This document shows, piece after piece, positions 32,742 to 43,088 of a stretch of 64,000 bases of DNA. The stretch's first letter is position 1, and the number at the start of each line of letters is the position of its first letter. Source of the stretch: Pseudomonadota bacterium (lineage in GTDB: Bacteria > Pseudomonadota > Alphaproteobacteria > Rhizobiales > Rhizobiaceae); NCBI GenBank assembly GCA_023404095.1, contig JAEYDD010000057.1:1-64000 (forward strand), written 5' to 3'. The translations under genes and the position numbers were made by a program. The notes beneath the pieces are model-generated. The model was not told the DNA's origin, ran no database searches, and was given only the letters and a program-made list of their open reading frames with translations.

Positions 32742-34381
32742 GGCTGCACCTCCGTGCCCGGAACGCCGGCGCGCCGCGCATTGAACACAGCCTCGATATA
32801 CTGCTGCGGGGTGCTCAGCGCCCGCGTCGTGTCGTCCATGAAGCGCATGACCGGTCCAGCCTGCACGGTGAGATAGAGCGTGGCGGCAATGAGCAGGAAG
32901 ACAGGCGCAACTTCGATGACGAGCACGCGGGGTTCCGTGCCTTCCATCGATGCCCAGAAGGTGCGGATGCCCGAGCGGGTCATCGCGATCAGTGCCGACA
33001 GACCCGAGAGGATGACGAGGAAGACCACGAACCAGACGTAGCCGGGAACTGCGGCTGTTGTTTCGCCGCCGACCGGATTGAGCATTGCCGACAGCATCGC
33101 GAACTTGGCCACGAAGCCGGAGAGCGGCGGTAGCCCGGCCAAGAGGATCCCGCAGGCCGCAAAGCAGATGCCGAGTACGGCCATCGTGCCGGGCATCGCA
33201 AAACCGAGATCGCCTTCCTGTTCCTCTTCGTCGGGATCGGCGTCGCCATAGGCTTCCATGGTGACGGCGAGAACGCTGGCGCCCGCGTCCTGTCCCCGCT
33301 CGACGAGCTCGATCAGCATGAAGAAGGCGCTGATCGTCAGCGTCGAGCTTGCGAGGTAGAACAGGGCGCCGGTGGTGATGCCGACATTGCCCATGCCGAT
33401 AGCCGTCAGCAGCGTTCCGGAGGAAACGAGCACCGAGAAGCCGGCAAGCCTGCCCAGCGCCTGCGAGGCCAGAACCCCGATCGCGCCGAAGGTGATCGTG
33501 GCAAGCCCGCCGATCAGCAGCACATGGAGACCGAAGCCCGAAGAAGGCGACGATTCGTGGCCGAATACCAGCAGCGAAAGCCGCAGAACGACATAGATGC
33601 CGACCTTGCTCATGATGGCGAAGATGCCGGCGACCGGCGCGGAAGCGGCGGTGTAGGCAGGCGGCAGCCAGAAGTTCAGCGGCCACATCCCCGCCTTGAT
33701 CAGGAAGGCGACACCCAGGATGCCCGCGCCCGCTTCGAGAAGCATGCGCTGCTCCGGTCCCACCGACGAGACGCGGACGGCGAGATCGGCCATGTTCAGC
33801 GTGCCGGTGACACCGTAGATCAGGCTGACGCCGATGAGGAACAGCAGAGCGGCAGCGAGGTTCACTGCGATGTAGTGCAGGCCGGCCTTGACGCGCAGCA
33901 GGCCGGAACCGTGCAGCAGCAGGCCATAGGATGCGGCCAGCATCACCTCGAAGAAGACGAACAGGTTGAAAAGGTCACCTGTCAGGAAGGCGCCGTTCAG
34001 GCCCATCAGCAGGAACTGGAACAGGCTGTGGAAATGCGCGCCTGCCGTATGCCAGCGGGCCAGGGCGAAGATGAGCGCGGCGATCGCAAGCGTCGCCGTG
34101 AGCACGAGCATCAGCGCCGATAGCCGGTCGACGACCAGCACGATGCCGAAGGGCGCCGCCCAGTTGCCGAGCAGGTAGACGCCCTGCTGCGCCGCTTCGG
34201 GGCCGTCGATACTGGCGGCGAAGCGGAAGAGCCCGAGCGCGACGACGAAAAGCAGCAGGGTGGAGCCGAGCCCGACCAGGGCCTTTAGCGTGCGCTGCCG
34301 CTCGTCGATGAGCAGAAGCAGCGCCCCCGTCACCAGGGGCACCAGGATCGGGGCGATGATGAGATGCTGGGAGAGGTTCAT
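32738..34381 (-). CDS. phaD: Monovalent cation/H+ antiporter subunit D (MnhD/PhaD)
   Basis: 547-aa NuoM/NuoN-like proton-translocating subunit with about fourteen membrane segments. Key features are FFEVMLAASYGLLLHG (the conserved membrane Glu near residue 140), FLIKAGMWPLNFWLPPAYTAASAPVAGIFAIMSKVGIYVVLR (key Lys near residues 220-250), and LAGLPPLSGFVAKFAML near residue 410. ATG 34381 shares its first base with the subunit C stop (TGATG). It carries an acidic insert (DADPDEEEQEGD) in a cytoplasmic loop near residue 375. Confidence 0.93.
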   Translation of the reverse strand: MNLSQHLIIAPILVPLVTGALLLLIDERQRTLKALVGLGSTLLLFVVALGLFRFAASIDGPEAAQQGVYLLGNWAAPFGIVLVVDRLSALMLVLTATLAIAALIFALARWHTAGAHFHSLFQFLLMGLNGAFLTGDLFNLFVFFEVMLAASYGLLLHGSGLLRVKAGLHYIAVNLAAALLFLIGVSLIYGVTGTLNMADLAVRVSSVGPEQRMLLEAGAGILGVAFLIKAGMWPLNFWLPPAYTAASAPVAGIFAIMSKVGIYVVLRLSLLVFGHESSPSSGFGLHVLLIGGLATITFGAIGVLASQALGRLAGFSVLVSSGTLLTAIGMGNVGITTGALFYLASSTLTISAFFMLIELVERGQDAGASVLAVTMEAYGDADPDEEEQEGDLGFAMPGTMAVLGICFAACGILLAGLPPLSGFVAKFAMLSAMLNPVGGETTAAVPGYVWFVVFLVILSGLSALIAMTRSGIRTFWASMEGTEPRVLVIEVAPVFLLIAATLYLTVQAGPVMRFMDDTTRALSTPQQYIEAVFNARRAGVPGTEVQP

Positions 34382-34716
34382 CAGGGCTGCTCCCGGCCGT
34401 CGACGTGGTCGGTGCCGGTCAGGCCGCGCGCGGCAAGCAGCACGACGAGAAACAGCGCGGTGGTGGCAAAGCCGATCACGATCGCCGTCAGCACCAGCGC
34501 CTGCGGCACGGGATCCGTATAGGTAGAGATGTCCACGCCCTCCTGCAGAATGGCGGGCGCGTTCACCTTCAATCCGCCGACCCCGAAGATGAAGAGGTTG
34601 ACCGCATAAGACAGCAGTGAAAGACCGATGATGACCTGATAGGTGCGTGGTCGCAGGATCAGCCAGACGCCGGAGCCGGTCATGACCCCGATACCGAGGG
34701 ACAGGATGAATTCCAT
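34381..34716 (-). CDS. phaC: Monovalent cation/H+ antiporter subunit C (MnhC/PhaC)
   Basis: 111-aa NuoK-like subunit with three membrane segments; family motif IIGLSLLSYAVNLFIFGVGGL near residues 29-50 and DPVPQALVLTAIVIGFATTAL near 68-88, including the conserved PQALVLTAIVI. Its ATG shares one base with the subunit A stop (TAATG) and its stop shares one with subunit D. Confidence 0.93.
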   Translation of the reverse strand: MEFILSLGIGVMTGSGVWLILRPRTYQVIIGLSLLSYAVNLFIFGVGGLKVNAPAILQEGVDISTYTDPVPQALVLTAIVIGFATTALFLVVLLAARGLTGTDHVDGREQP

Positions 34717-37625
34717 TACGCGTCCTCCGTCTTCGGCGCGGTCTTGACCCGGTACGTACGGATCGACTGGTGGGCGATGGCAATCAGGATCAGCACCGTT
34801 GCGCCGACGACAAGACTGAATACGCCGAGATCGAAGAGCAGGGCGGAGGCCGTCGGAACCTTTCCGATCAGCGGCAGGGTGAGATACTGCGAATGCGACG
34901 TCAGGAACGGATGTCCGAAGAACCAGGACCCGGCACCGGTCGCAGCCGCGATCAATAGACCGAAGGCGATCCAGCGCAAGGGCAGGATCCTCAGCCGGTC
35001 CTCTGCCCAGCGCGTGCCGCCTGCGAGATATTGCAGCAGGAAGGCGATCGCCATGGTGATGCCGGCTGCGAAACCGCCGCCCGGCAGGTCATGGCCGCGC
35101 ATGAAGAGGTAGATTGCAAACGTGATGACCACCGGGAACAGCCACTGCATGACGACCGAGGGTACGAACAGGTAGTCCCTGACCGTGTCGCCCTTGTTCC
35201 GCTCCGGCTGGGCGTCGTCATAGGCATTCTGGATGCGCTGCTGCTCCGGCACTCCGATGCTCTCCGGGGCCGGACGGAAGCGGCGAAGCAGCGCAAAGAC
35301 CGTCAGCGCGACGATGCCGAGGACCGCGATCTCGCCCATCGTGTCGAAGCCGCGGAAATCGACGAGGATGACGTTGACGACGTTCCGACCCCCGCCCTCG
35401 CTATAGGCCCGCTCGAGGAAGAAGTTCGCGATCGTGTCCGGCACCGGCAGCGTCATCACCGCATAGGCGAGGATCGACATGCCGACCCCGCAGGCGACCG
35501 CAATGGCAAAGTCGCGCAGGCGTCGCAGGCGTGCAGAGAACGTCGCGCTCTCGTCGATCTTGCCGAGGCGCTTCGGCAGCCAGCGCAGGCCGAGCAGAAG
35601 CAGGACGGTGGTCACGATCTCCACCAGCAACTGGGTGATGGCGAGGTCCGGTGCCGACAGCCATGCGAAGGTGACGCAGGTCACGACACCCGAGCCGCCG
35701 ATCAGAAGCAGTGCCGCGAAACGGTGATACTTGGCGAGGAAGGCGGCGGCGAGCGCCGAAAGCATGCCGATGATCCACAGCATCACGAAGGCCGGATCCA
35801 CGCCCCGTACCGGCGGCAGCTTGGCGTCGAAGCCGGAGAGGTGAAGCGGCAGGAAGGCCGCGAGGAAGGCGACCACCGCCACGATCCGCAATTGCGGCTG
35901 CAGGCGTCGGGTGCCGATGTTGCTTTCGAGCCACCGGGCCCATTTCCATGAGACGGTGACGAGGATGCGCTCGAAGATGCGCTGTCCGCGCAGATGGCGG
36001 AAGATCGGCGGCCCGTCCTCACACCGCGCGAGATAGTTGTGTAGTGCAAAATAGAGCGCCGCGCCGCCAAGCATCGCCACGATGCTCATGACCAGGGGCA
36101 GATTGAACCCGTGCCAGACCGCAAGGCTGTAAGAGGGCGTTTCGGAGCCGAGCACCGAAAGAACCGCCGTATGCAGGAAAGGTCCGATCGAAAGGCTCGG
36201 CACGATACCCACGATGAGGCAGGCAAACACCAGCGATTCCACCGGGAAACGCATCCAGCGGGGCGGCTCGTGCGGGTGCGGCTTGGGAATGTCCGTCGGC
36301 GGCGGCCCGAAGAAGACCGTATGGATGAAGCGGATGGAGTAGGCCACACTGAAGGCGCCGGCGAGGGTTGCGATATAGGGCAGGGCCCGGTCGAGGATCG
36401 AATCCGCATGGGTCTCGACCGCTTCGGCAAAGAACATCTCCTTCGAGAGGAAGCCGTTCAGCAGCGGCACCCCGGCCATCGCTGCGCAGGCGACCATGGC
36501 CAGCGATGCGGTGTAGGGCAGGTAGCGGAACAGGCCGCTGAGCTTCTGCATGTCGCGCGTGCCGGTCTCGTGGTCGATGATGCCCGCCGCCATGAACAGC
36601 GACGCCTTGAAGGTGGCGTGGTTGACCATGTGGAAGACTGCGGCGACGGCAGCCAGCGGGCTTCCGAGGCTGAGCAGCGTGGTGATCAGGCCGAGATGGC
36701 TGATCGTCGAATAGGCGAGCAGGCCCTTCAGGTCGCGCTGGAAAATGGCGAAATAGGCACCGAGCAGCAGCGTGCTGATACCCGCAAGCCCCACCAGCCA
36801 GAACCATTCGAACGTGCCGGAAAGGGCGGGCCACAGGCGGACGAGCAGGAAAACGCCCGCCTTCACCATCGTCGCCGAATGCAGGTAGGCCGATACCGGT
36901 GTCGGCGCCGCCATGGCGTTCGGCAGCCAGAAGTGGAAGGGAAATTGCGCGCTCTTCGTGAGCGCGCCGATCAGGATCAGGACCAGTGCCGGCAGGTAGA
37001 GCGCGTGCTCGCGGATGATGTCGCCGGAGGCCAGCACGCGGTCAAGGTCGTAGCTGCCGACGATATGGCCGATCAGCAGGAAGCCGACGAGAAGGCAGAA
37101 GCCGCCGATGCCGGTAATCGTCAGCGCCATGCGCGCGCCGTCGCGAGCATTGGCATTGTGATACCAGTAGCCGATCAGCAGGAACGAGAAGATGCTCGTC
37201 AGTTCCCAGAAGATCGAAAGAAGGATGATGTTGCCCGATAGCACGACGCCCAGCATGGCGCCCATGAAGGCAAGCAGGAACGAGAAGAAGCGCGGGATCG
37301 GGTCTTCCGCCGACATGTAGTAGCGGGCGTACAATACGACGAGGAAGCCGATCGCGGTCACGAGCATGGTGAAGAGCCATGCGAAACCATCCAGCCGCAG
37401 CGTGAAGTTGAGCCCGAGTTCAGGCAGCCACGCGATCTCGTAACGGACGACTTTCCCGTTGGTGACCGACGGATAATAGGAGGCTGTAAGGATTGTCGCC
37501 AGAAGGGCAACGCTACCGGCAAGCCAGGAGGGAAGCGTTCTTGCGGCGGTGCGAAGCAGCGAAGCGATAGCAAGGCTGCCGGCAAAGGGGAGAACTAAAA
37601 GAAGCAGCAGTAGATATTCAGGCAT
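34716..37625 (-). CDS. phaAB: Monovalent cation/H+ antiporter fused subunits A and B (MnhA-MnhB/PhaAB)
   Basis: 969-aa protein, first gene of the operon. The N-terminal 650 residues are the NuoL-like MrpA: FWELTSIFSFLLIGYWYHN (conserved Glu), LTKSAQFPFHFWLPNAMAAPTPVSAYLHSATMVKAG and MVNHATFKASLFMAAGIIDHETGTRD. The C-terminal part after about residue 790 is the MrpB domain (DYLFVPSVVMQWLFP, LPGGGFAAGITMAIAFLLQYL), linked through the usual MrpA C-terminal extension (LVEIVTTVLLLLGLRWLPKR). Fusion of A and B is typical of rhizobial pha operons. The start at 37625 (MPEYLL) fits family N-termini; the Shine-Dalgarno is weak. Needed for growth at alkaline pH or for K+/Na+ efflux in characterised homologues. 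Confidence 0.94.
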   Translation of the reverse strand: MPEYLLLLLLVLPFAGSLAIASLLRTAARTLPSWLAGSVALLATILTASYYPSVTNGKVVRYEIAWLPELGLNFTLRLDGFAWLFTMLVTAIGFLVVLYARYYMSAEDPIPRFFSFLLAFMGAMLGVVLSGNIILLSIFWELTSIFSFLLIGYWYHNANARDGARMALTITGIGGFCLLVGFLLIGHIVGSYDLDRVLASGDIIREHALYLPALVLILIGALTKSAQFPFHFWLPNAMAAPTPVSAYLHSATMVKAGVFLLVRLWPALSGTFEWFWLVGLAGISTLLLGAYFAIFQRDLKGLLAYSTISHLGLITTLLSLGSPLAAVAAVFHMVNHATFKASLFMAAGIIDHETGTRDMQKLSGLFRYLPYTASLAMVACAAMAGVPLLNGFLSKEMFFAEAVETHADSILDRALPYIATLAGAFSVAYSIRFIHTVFFGPPPTDIPKPHPHEPPRWMRFPVESLVFACLIVGIVPSLSIGPFLHTAVLSVLGSETPSYSLAVWHGFNLPLVMSIVAMLGGAALYFALHNYLARCEDGPPIFRHLRGQRIFERILVTVSWKWARWLESNIGTRRLQPQLRIVAVVAFLAAFLPLHLSGFDAKLPPVRGVDPAFVMLWIIGMLSALAAAFLAKYHRFAALLLIGGSGVVTCVTFAWLSAPDLAITQLLVEIVTTVLLLLGLRWLPKRLGKIDESATFSARLRRLRDFAIAVACGVGMSILAYAVMTLPVPDTIANFFLERAYSEGGGRNVVNVILVDFRGFDTMGEIAVLGIVALTVFALLRRFRPAPESIGVPEQQRIQNAYDDAQPERNKGDTVRDYLFVPSVVMQWLFPVVITFAIYLFMRGHDLPGGGFAAGITMAIAFLLQYLAGGTRWAEDRLRILPLRWIAFGLLIAAATGAGSWFFGHPFLTSHSQYLTLPLIGKVPTASALLFDLGVFSLVVGATVLILIAIAHQSIRTYRVKTAPKTEDA

Positions 37626-37906
37626 CAGCAAACATATCGTCTCGAATCGGAACCTCTTTGTCACATTGGGGTATGTGTAGCGCAGGTGGCGCCCGTGTGC
37701 GCTTGGCACGCTGTAAAATTATCTTTACCGATCAATACGCTCGTTGCAATCCGCCGAAAGGGAGAAATCGACCGGTTTGGGGAGAAACCGGCGCCTTTTC
37801 CTTCTCCGATGCAAAAGATGCGCGTCTTGATTGTGGGCGTTGCAATGTGCCGTCTGCCGCATCTGGTGGCGATCTGCCGCCACCGGTCCGGTGTCGGTTG
37901 CGACCT

Positions 37907-38731
<825 letters not shown>

Positions 38732-38888
38732 TCGGGCCTCCATGCGGGACTTGGTGATTTCGACGTTTCGTGATTTGCTGACCGATAGCGCATACGCGCC
38801 CAAAATGCAGCGGCTTGTTCAAGCTTTCCGTTGTGCCGGCTCCGGTTCGGGCCTGCGCGGTGGAGCGGCCGCCCCGAGGAGCCTGACA

Positions 38889-39746
38889 ATGCCTTGCAGT
38901 CGCGAGGATATCCGAGACTTCCTGCGAAACGCGCCCGACTGCATCCTTGTCGAGGTCGCGGCTGCACACGGCTCGACGCCGCGGGAGGCCGGTGCCTGGA
39001 TGCTGGTGTCGCGCGACCGCCTGTTCTCCACTATCGGCGGCGGCCAGCTGGAGTATCTGGCGATTGACCATGCCAGGCGCGCCTTGCGGAATGGAGGGGC
39101 GACCGAGGCACTGACGGTCCCGCTCGGGCCGGAGATCGGCCAGTGCTGCGGCGGACGTGTTTCACTGGTCTTTACCCATGTGACCGCCGATCTCTCAGGC
39201 AGTCTGGTGGCGCGGACGGAAGCGGAACTCGAGGCGAGGCCTACAGTTTATGTGTTCGGCGCCGGCCATGTCGGTGACGCGCTCGCCCTTGCCCTTTCGC
39301 TTGCGCCGGTGCGCACCATCCTCGTCGACAGCCGGTCCGACGAACTTGCAGCGGCGCGTGCCCAGGGTATCGAGACTGCGTTGACGGCAATGCCGGAACA
39401 GCTGGTTCGCGATGCCGGCGCAGGGTCGGCGTTCGTCGTCCTGACGCACGACCACGCGATCGATTTTCTTGTTGCTGCCGAAGCCTTGGCGCGCGCGGAT
39501 GCCGCCTATGTCGGCATGATCGGCTCGAAGACCAAGCGCACGACATTCAGGAACTGGCTGGCGCGCGAGGGGGGAGAAGCGTCCCAGCTTCGCCGTCTGG
39601 TCTGTCCGATCGGCGGGGCCGCGTTGAAGGACAAGCGCCCCGCGGTGATCGCCACCCTGGCGGCTGCGGAAATTCTCACAGCGGTGCTTGCCCATCCGGC
39701 GGCCGTCGCCTCCAAGGTCGCATCCGGCGCTCCATCCGCGACCTGA
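38889..39746 (+). CDS. xdhC: Xanthine dehydrogenase accessory protein XdhC
   Basis: 285-aa chaperone that delivers sulfurated molybdenum cofactor to xanthine dehydrogenase. N-terminal XdhC/CoxI domain: SREDIRDFLRNAPDCILVEVAAAHGSTPREAGAWMLV, then GGGQLEYLAI and the Cys-Cys segment GPEIGQCCGGRVSL. The C-terminal Rossmann part starts VYVFGAGHVGDALALALS and includes YVGMIGSKTKRTTF and CPIGGAALKDKRPAVIAT. ATG 38889 follows GAGGAG by about eight bases; the frame is open further upstream but lacks resemblance. The structural subunits xdhA/xdhB are absent here. Confidence 0.92.
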   Translation: MPCSREDIRDFLRNAPDCILVEVAAAHGSTPREAGAWMLVSRDRLFSTIGGGQLEYLAIDHARRALRNGGATEALTVPLGPEIGQCCGGRVSLVFTHVTADLSGSLVARTEAELEARPTVYVFGAGHVGDALALALSLAPVRTILVDSRSDELAAARAQGIETALTAMPEQLVRDAGAGSAFVVLTHDHAIDFLVAAEALARADAAYVGMIGSKTKRTTFRNWLAREGGEASQLRRLVCPIGGAALKDKRPAVIATLAAAEILTAVLAHPAAVASKVASGAPSAT

Positions 39747-39880
39747 ACGGGCGCGTTTCCACCCTTCCTTTGGATACCGTCTACTGCAGGCCGAGTTGCA
39801 AGTTCTGCGGGTTTATCTGCCTGTCCATGTGAACTATAGACGGGAGCAGGAACAGCGGTACTGATTCGGGGAGCGTTGCT

Positions 39881-40819
39881 TTGCCAACGGCCTGCGTCGC
39901 AAGACAATCCATATCGGCTCATTGCCTTGTCGGGCTCGCGATGGTGGTCGTGCTTGCCGGTTGCGCGGCGCGTGACGGCGTGCGTATTCCGGCCGGAAAC
40001 CGCGTCGTCGCCGAGAGCGATGCCTTGATCCTGCCGGCCGCCGGCGGTCCCGCAGTCCTCGATGTGGTCGAGCGCAATTATTCCAATGCGGTGGAGCAGA
40101 AGGTGTCGCTGTTCACGTCTTCCGCCGTTCCCGGTCAGAACTATCTCAACATCCAGATGTACGGCCCGATGCAGCCCGAGCTTGACGGGGAGACGCGGCT
40201 CGGATTCCGCCCGGTGCATGTGGCTCAGCTATCCCGCGAGATGCGGCAGCAGGTTCCGGGCGTGCCGATGAGGACGTCCGGCCTCTACCTGCAGAACAAC
40301 TACGGCCCGTTCGGATACGCCTTCGGGCGGAGCGCCAGCGGCGATGCATGTCTCTACGGCTGGCAGCAGATCCGCGCCCGCGACAACGAGCGCACGGTGT
40401 TCCAGAACCGCGGCAACATCCAGATCCGGGCCCGCATCTGCGACAGCGAGGCGGACGAGAGGCAGCTTCTCGCGCTCATGTACGGTTACACCATCAGCGG
40501 CACCTTCGTGCCGGGCGGCTGGAACCCGTACGGCGCGCCGCGGCCCGTCGATCCGACACTGGGCGAGGACTCGAGCCCCATCCTGCCCAGGGACGAGGAA
40601 TTGTCGACCCGTCCGGTACCGGTCGCAGCGCCAAGGGTTCGGCGCGTGGCCGCGGAGAATTCGGCGCCGGCAGCGGCGGCGACGGACGGTTCAGGGGTGC
40701 CCCGGCAGCCTGCGGTGCTTGTTCCTTCTCCCGTGGCCGTTGAGGGGGGCGCCGTGCAGAAGGGGGCGCCTGTCGTGCCGGCACCCGGTTGTATCGAAGG
40801 CGGTTCCGCCTGCAATTGA
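39881..40819 (+). CDS. bcsN: Cellulose biosynthesis lipoprotein BcsN
   Basis: 312-aa lipoprotein of the BcsN family, found at the head of rhizobial cellulose operons. Signal peptide with lipobox VLAGC near residues 24-28, then a conserved core (VVERNYSNAVEQKVSLFT, LYLQNNYGPFGYAFGRS, NRGNIQIRARICDSEADERQLLALMYGYTI) and a disordered Pro/Ala-rich C-terminus. Probable TTG start with GGGGAG about eight bases upstream; no ATG gives a signal peptide of normal length. Exact function is not established; location next to bcsA supports a role in export or regulation of cellulose. Confidence 0.85.
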   Translation: MPTACVARQSISAHCLVGLAMVVVLAGCAARDGVRIPAGNRVVAESDALILPAAGGPAVLDVVERNYSNAVEQKVSLFTSSAVPGQNYLNIQMYGPMQPELDGETRLGFRPVHVAQLSREMRQQVPGVPMRTSGLYLQNNYGPFGYAFGRSASGDACLYGWQQIRARDNERTVFQNRGNIQIRARICDSEADERQLLALMYGYTISGTFVPGGWNPYGAPRPVDPTLGEDSSPILPRDEELSTRPVPVAAPRVRRVAAENSAPAAAATDGSGVPRQPAVLVPSPVAVEGGAVQKGAPVVPAPGCIEGGSACN

Positions 40820-40907
40820 GCCCGGCCCGCAATATCCTTGCGGGCTAATTTCTCGTTAACGGGACGCGGCTAGTTTTACCAAGCCGCCCGCATACGAAGG
40901 AATGGGA

Positions 40908-43088
40908 ATGAACAGGTTTGGTACGGTCGCAATCTGGGCCATCGTCGCGTTCTGCGTCATCAGCCTGATCACGCTCCCCATCAACATGCAGACGCAGCTC
41001 ATCGCCAGCATCACGATCGTGGCGCTGATGGCGGTCATCAAGATCATGAAGGGCGAAGGTATCTGGCGGCTGATCGCGCTCGCCTTCGGTACGGCGATCG
41101 TCCTCCGCTATGTCTACTGGCGCACGACGAGCACCCTGCCGCCGGTCAATCAGTTCGAGAACTTCATTCCGGGCATCCTGCTGTATCTGGCCGAGATGTA
41201 CAGCGTCGGCATGCTGGCGCTCAGCCTGTTCGTCGTTTCCATGCCGCTGCCGCACCGCACCGAGCGAAAAGGCGGGCTGAAGTATTTTCCCAAGGTCGAC
41301 GTTTTCGTGCCGACCTACAACGAGGACGAGGCGCTACTGGCGAACACGCTGGCGGCAGCCAAGGCGCTCGACTATCCGCCGGATCGCCTGCAGGTCTGGC
41401 TGCTCGACGACGGTGGCACCGAACAGAAGCGCAATTCGGTCAATGTTCTGGAGGCCCAGGCGGCGATCGCCCGGCATAATTCGCTGCGCCAGCTCTGCGA
41501 CGATCTCGGCGTACGCTATCTGACGCGCGCGAAGAACCTGCATGCCAAGGCGGGCAACCTGAACAACGGCCTCGAACATTCCGACGGCGAACTGGTCGCC
41601 GTATTCGACGCCGACCATGCGCCGGCGCGCGACTTCCTGCTCGAGACGGTCGGCTATTTCGAGGACGATCCCAAGCTCTTCCTCGTACAGACGCCGCACT
41701 TCTTCCTCAATCCGGACCCGCTGGAACGCAATCTTCAGACGTTCGAAAAGATGCCGAGCGAGAACGAGATGTTCTACGGCATCATCCAGCGCGGGCTGGA
41801 CAAGTGGAACGCCGCTTTTTTCTGCGGCTCCGCTGCTGTCCTCAGCCGCAAGGCGCTGAAGGAAACGGATGGCTTCAGTGGCGTGTCCATCACCGAGGAC
41901 TGCGAGACCGCGATCGCTCTGCATTCGCGCGGATGGAACAGCGTCTATGTCGACAAGCCTTTGATCGCCGGCCTGCAGCCGGCGACGTTTGCGAGCTTCA
42001 TCGGCCAGCGCAGCCGATGGGCGCAGGGGATGATCCAGATCCTGCGGTTCCGCTTCCCGCTGTTGAAGCGAGGGCTGAGCTTCCCGCAGCGACTTTGCTA
42101 CATGTCATCGACGATGTTCTGGTTCTTCCCGTTCCCGCGAACGATGTTCCTGATTGCGCCCCTGTTCTATCTCTTTTTCGACCTGCAGATCTTCACCGCA
42201 TCCGGCGGCGAGTTTCTTGGCTACACGCTCGCCTACATGCTGGTGAACATGATGATGCAGAACTACCTCTACGGTTCCTTTCGCTGGCCGTGGATTTCCG
42301 AACTCTACGAATATGTGCAGAGCGTGCACCTGCTGCCGGCTGTCGTTTCCGCGATCATCAATCCGCGCAAGCCGACCTTCAAGGTAACGGCCAAGGACGA
42401 GTCGGTGCTCGTCAGCCGGCTGTCGGAGATCAGCCGGCCCTTCTTCGTCATCTTCGCCGTGCTTTTCGTGGCACTTCTCGTCAGCATCTACCGTTTCTAC
42501 GCCGAACCCTACAAGGCGGACGTGACGGCAGTGGTCGGCGGCTGGAACCTTTTGAACCTCATTATCGCCGGCTGCGCGCTGGGCGTCGTCTCCGAGCGCG
42601 GCGAGCGCTCGGCAAGCCGCCGGGTCCGGCTGAGCCGCCGCTGCGAATTCGTCCTGGATGGCCGCAGCTACCCCGCGACGATCGAGAACGTTTCGGCAAA
42701 CGGCGCGCGCGTTCAGGTGTTCGGCCTCGACCGGCAGATCATTGGCGAGGACATGGACGCGGCGATCCGCTTCAAGCCCTATAGCGGCGAGGAGCCGGAG
42801 GAACTGCCGGTGCTGGTGCGCAACTTCGAAGGGCAGGGGGAACTGACCGCCGTGGGCTGCCGCTTCACGCCGTGCGTGGCGCGTCATCACAGCCTCGTCG
42901 CCGACCTGATCTTCGCCAATTCGAACCAGTGGAGCGACTTCCAGATGGCTCGCCGCGGCAATCCCGGCATCTTCTTCGGAACGCTCTGGTTCCTGCGGCT
43001 TGCGCTGTTCCAGACGAGCCGCGGTCTCGTCTATCTCGTGCGCAGCATGAAGCCCAAGGCGGGCGCTGCCAAGGGGGCCGCATCATGA
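40908..43088 (+). CDS. bcsA: Cellulose synthase catalytic subunit (UDP-forming) BcsA
   Basis: 726-aa family 2 glycosyltransferase in the inner membrane. Membrane helices flank the catalytic domain, whose motifs are LLDDGGTEQKR (about 166), FDADHAPARDF (234), SITEDCETAI (329) and QRSRWAQGM (367), the D,D,D,QxxRW set of processive polymerases. After the C-terminal helices, residues 560-680 form a PilZ domain with Arg-rich RRVRLSRR and ENVSANGARV, the c-di-GMP-binding RxxxR and NxSxxG pattern, so synthesis should respond to c-di-GMP. The start at 40908 is preferred over 40902 because AAGGA is better spaced. Overlaps bcsB by four bases. Confidence 0.95.
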   Translation: MNRFGTVAIWAIVAFCVISLITLPINMQTQLIASITIVALMAVIKIMKGEGIWRLIALAFGTAIVLRYVYWRTTSTLPPVNQFENFIPGILLYLAEMYSVGMLALSLFVVSMPLPHRTERKGGLKYFPKVDVFVPTYNEDEALLANTLAAAKALDYPPDRLQVWLLDDGGTEQKRNSVNVLEAQAAIARHNSLRQLCDDLGVRYLTRAKNLHAKAGNLNNGLEHSDGELVAVFDADHAPARDFLLETVGYFEDDPKLFLVQTPHFFLNPDPLERNLQTFEKMPSENEMFYGIIQRGLDKWNAAFFCGSAAVLSRKALKETDGFSGVSITEDCETAIALHSRGWNSVYVDKPLIAGLQPATFASFIGQRSRWAQGMIQILRFRFPLLKRGLSFPQRLCYMSSTMFWFFPFPRTMFLIAPLFYLFFDLQIFTASGGEFLGYTLAYMLVNMMMQNYLYGSFRWPWISELYEYVQSVHLLPAVVSAIINPRKPTFKVTAKDESVLVSRLSEISRPFFVIFAVLFVALLVSIYRFYAEPYKADVTAVVGGWNLLNLIIAGCALGVVSERGERSASRRVRLSRRCEFVLDGRSYPATIENVSANGARVQVFGLDRQIIGEDMDAAIRFKPYSGEEPEELPVLVRNFEGQGELTAVGCRFTPCVARHHSLVADLIFANSNQWSDFQMARRGNPGIFFGTLWFLRLALFQTSRGLVYLVRSMKPKAGAAKGAAS

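Noticed and set aside
32259..33686. Longer version of the PhaE frame
   Set aside because: The upstream part overlaps phaD out of frame and has no PhaE resemblance; ATG 32741 has a GGAGG site and the usual ATGA overlap.
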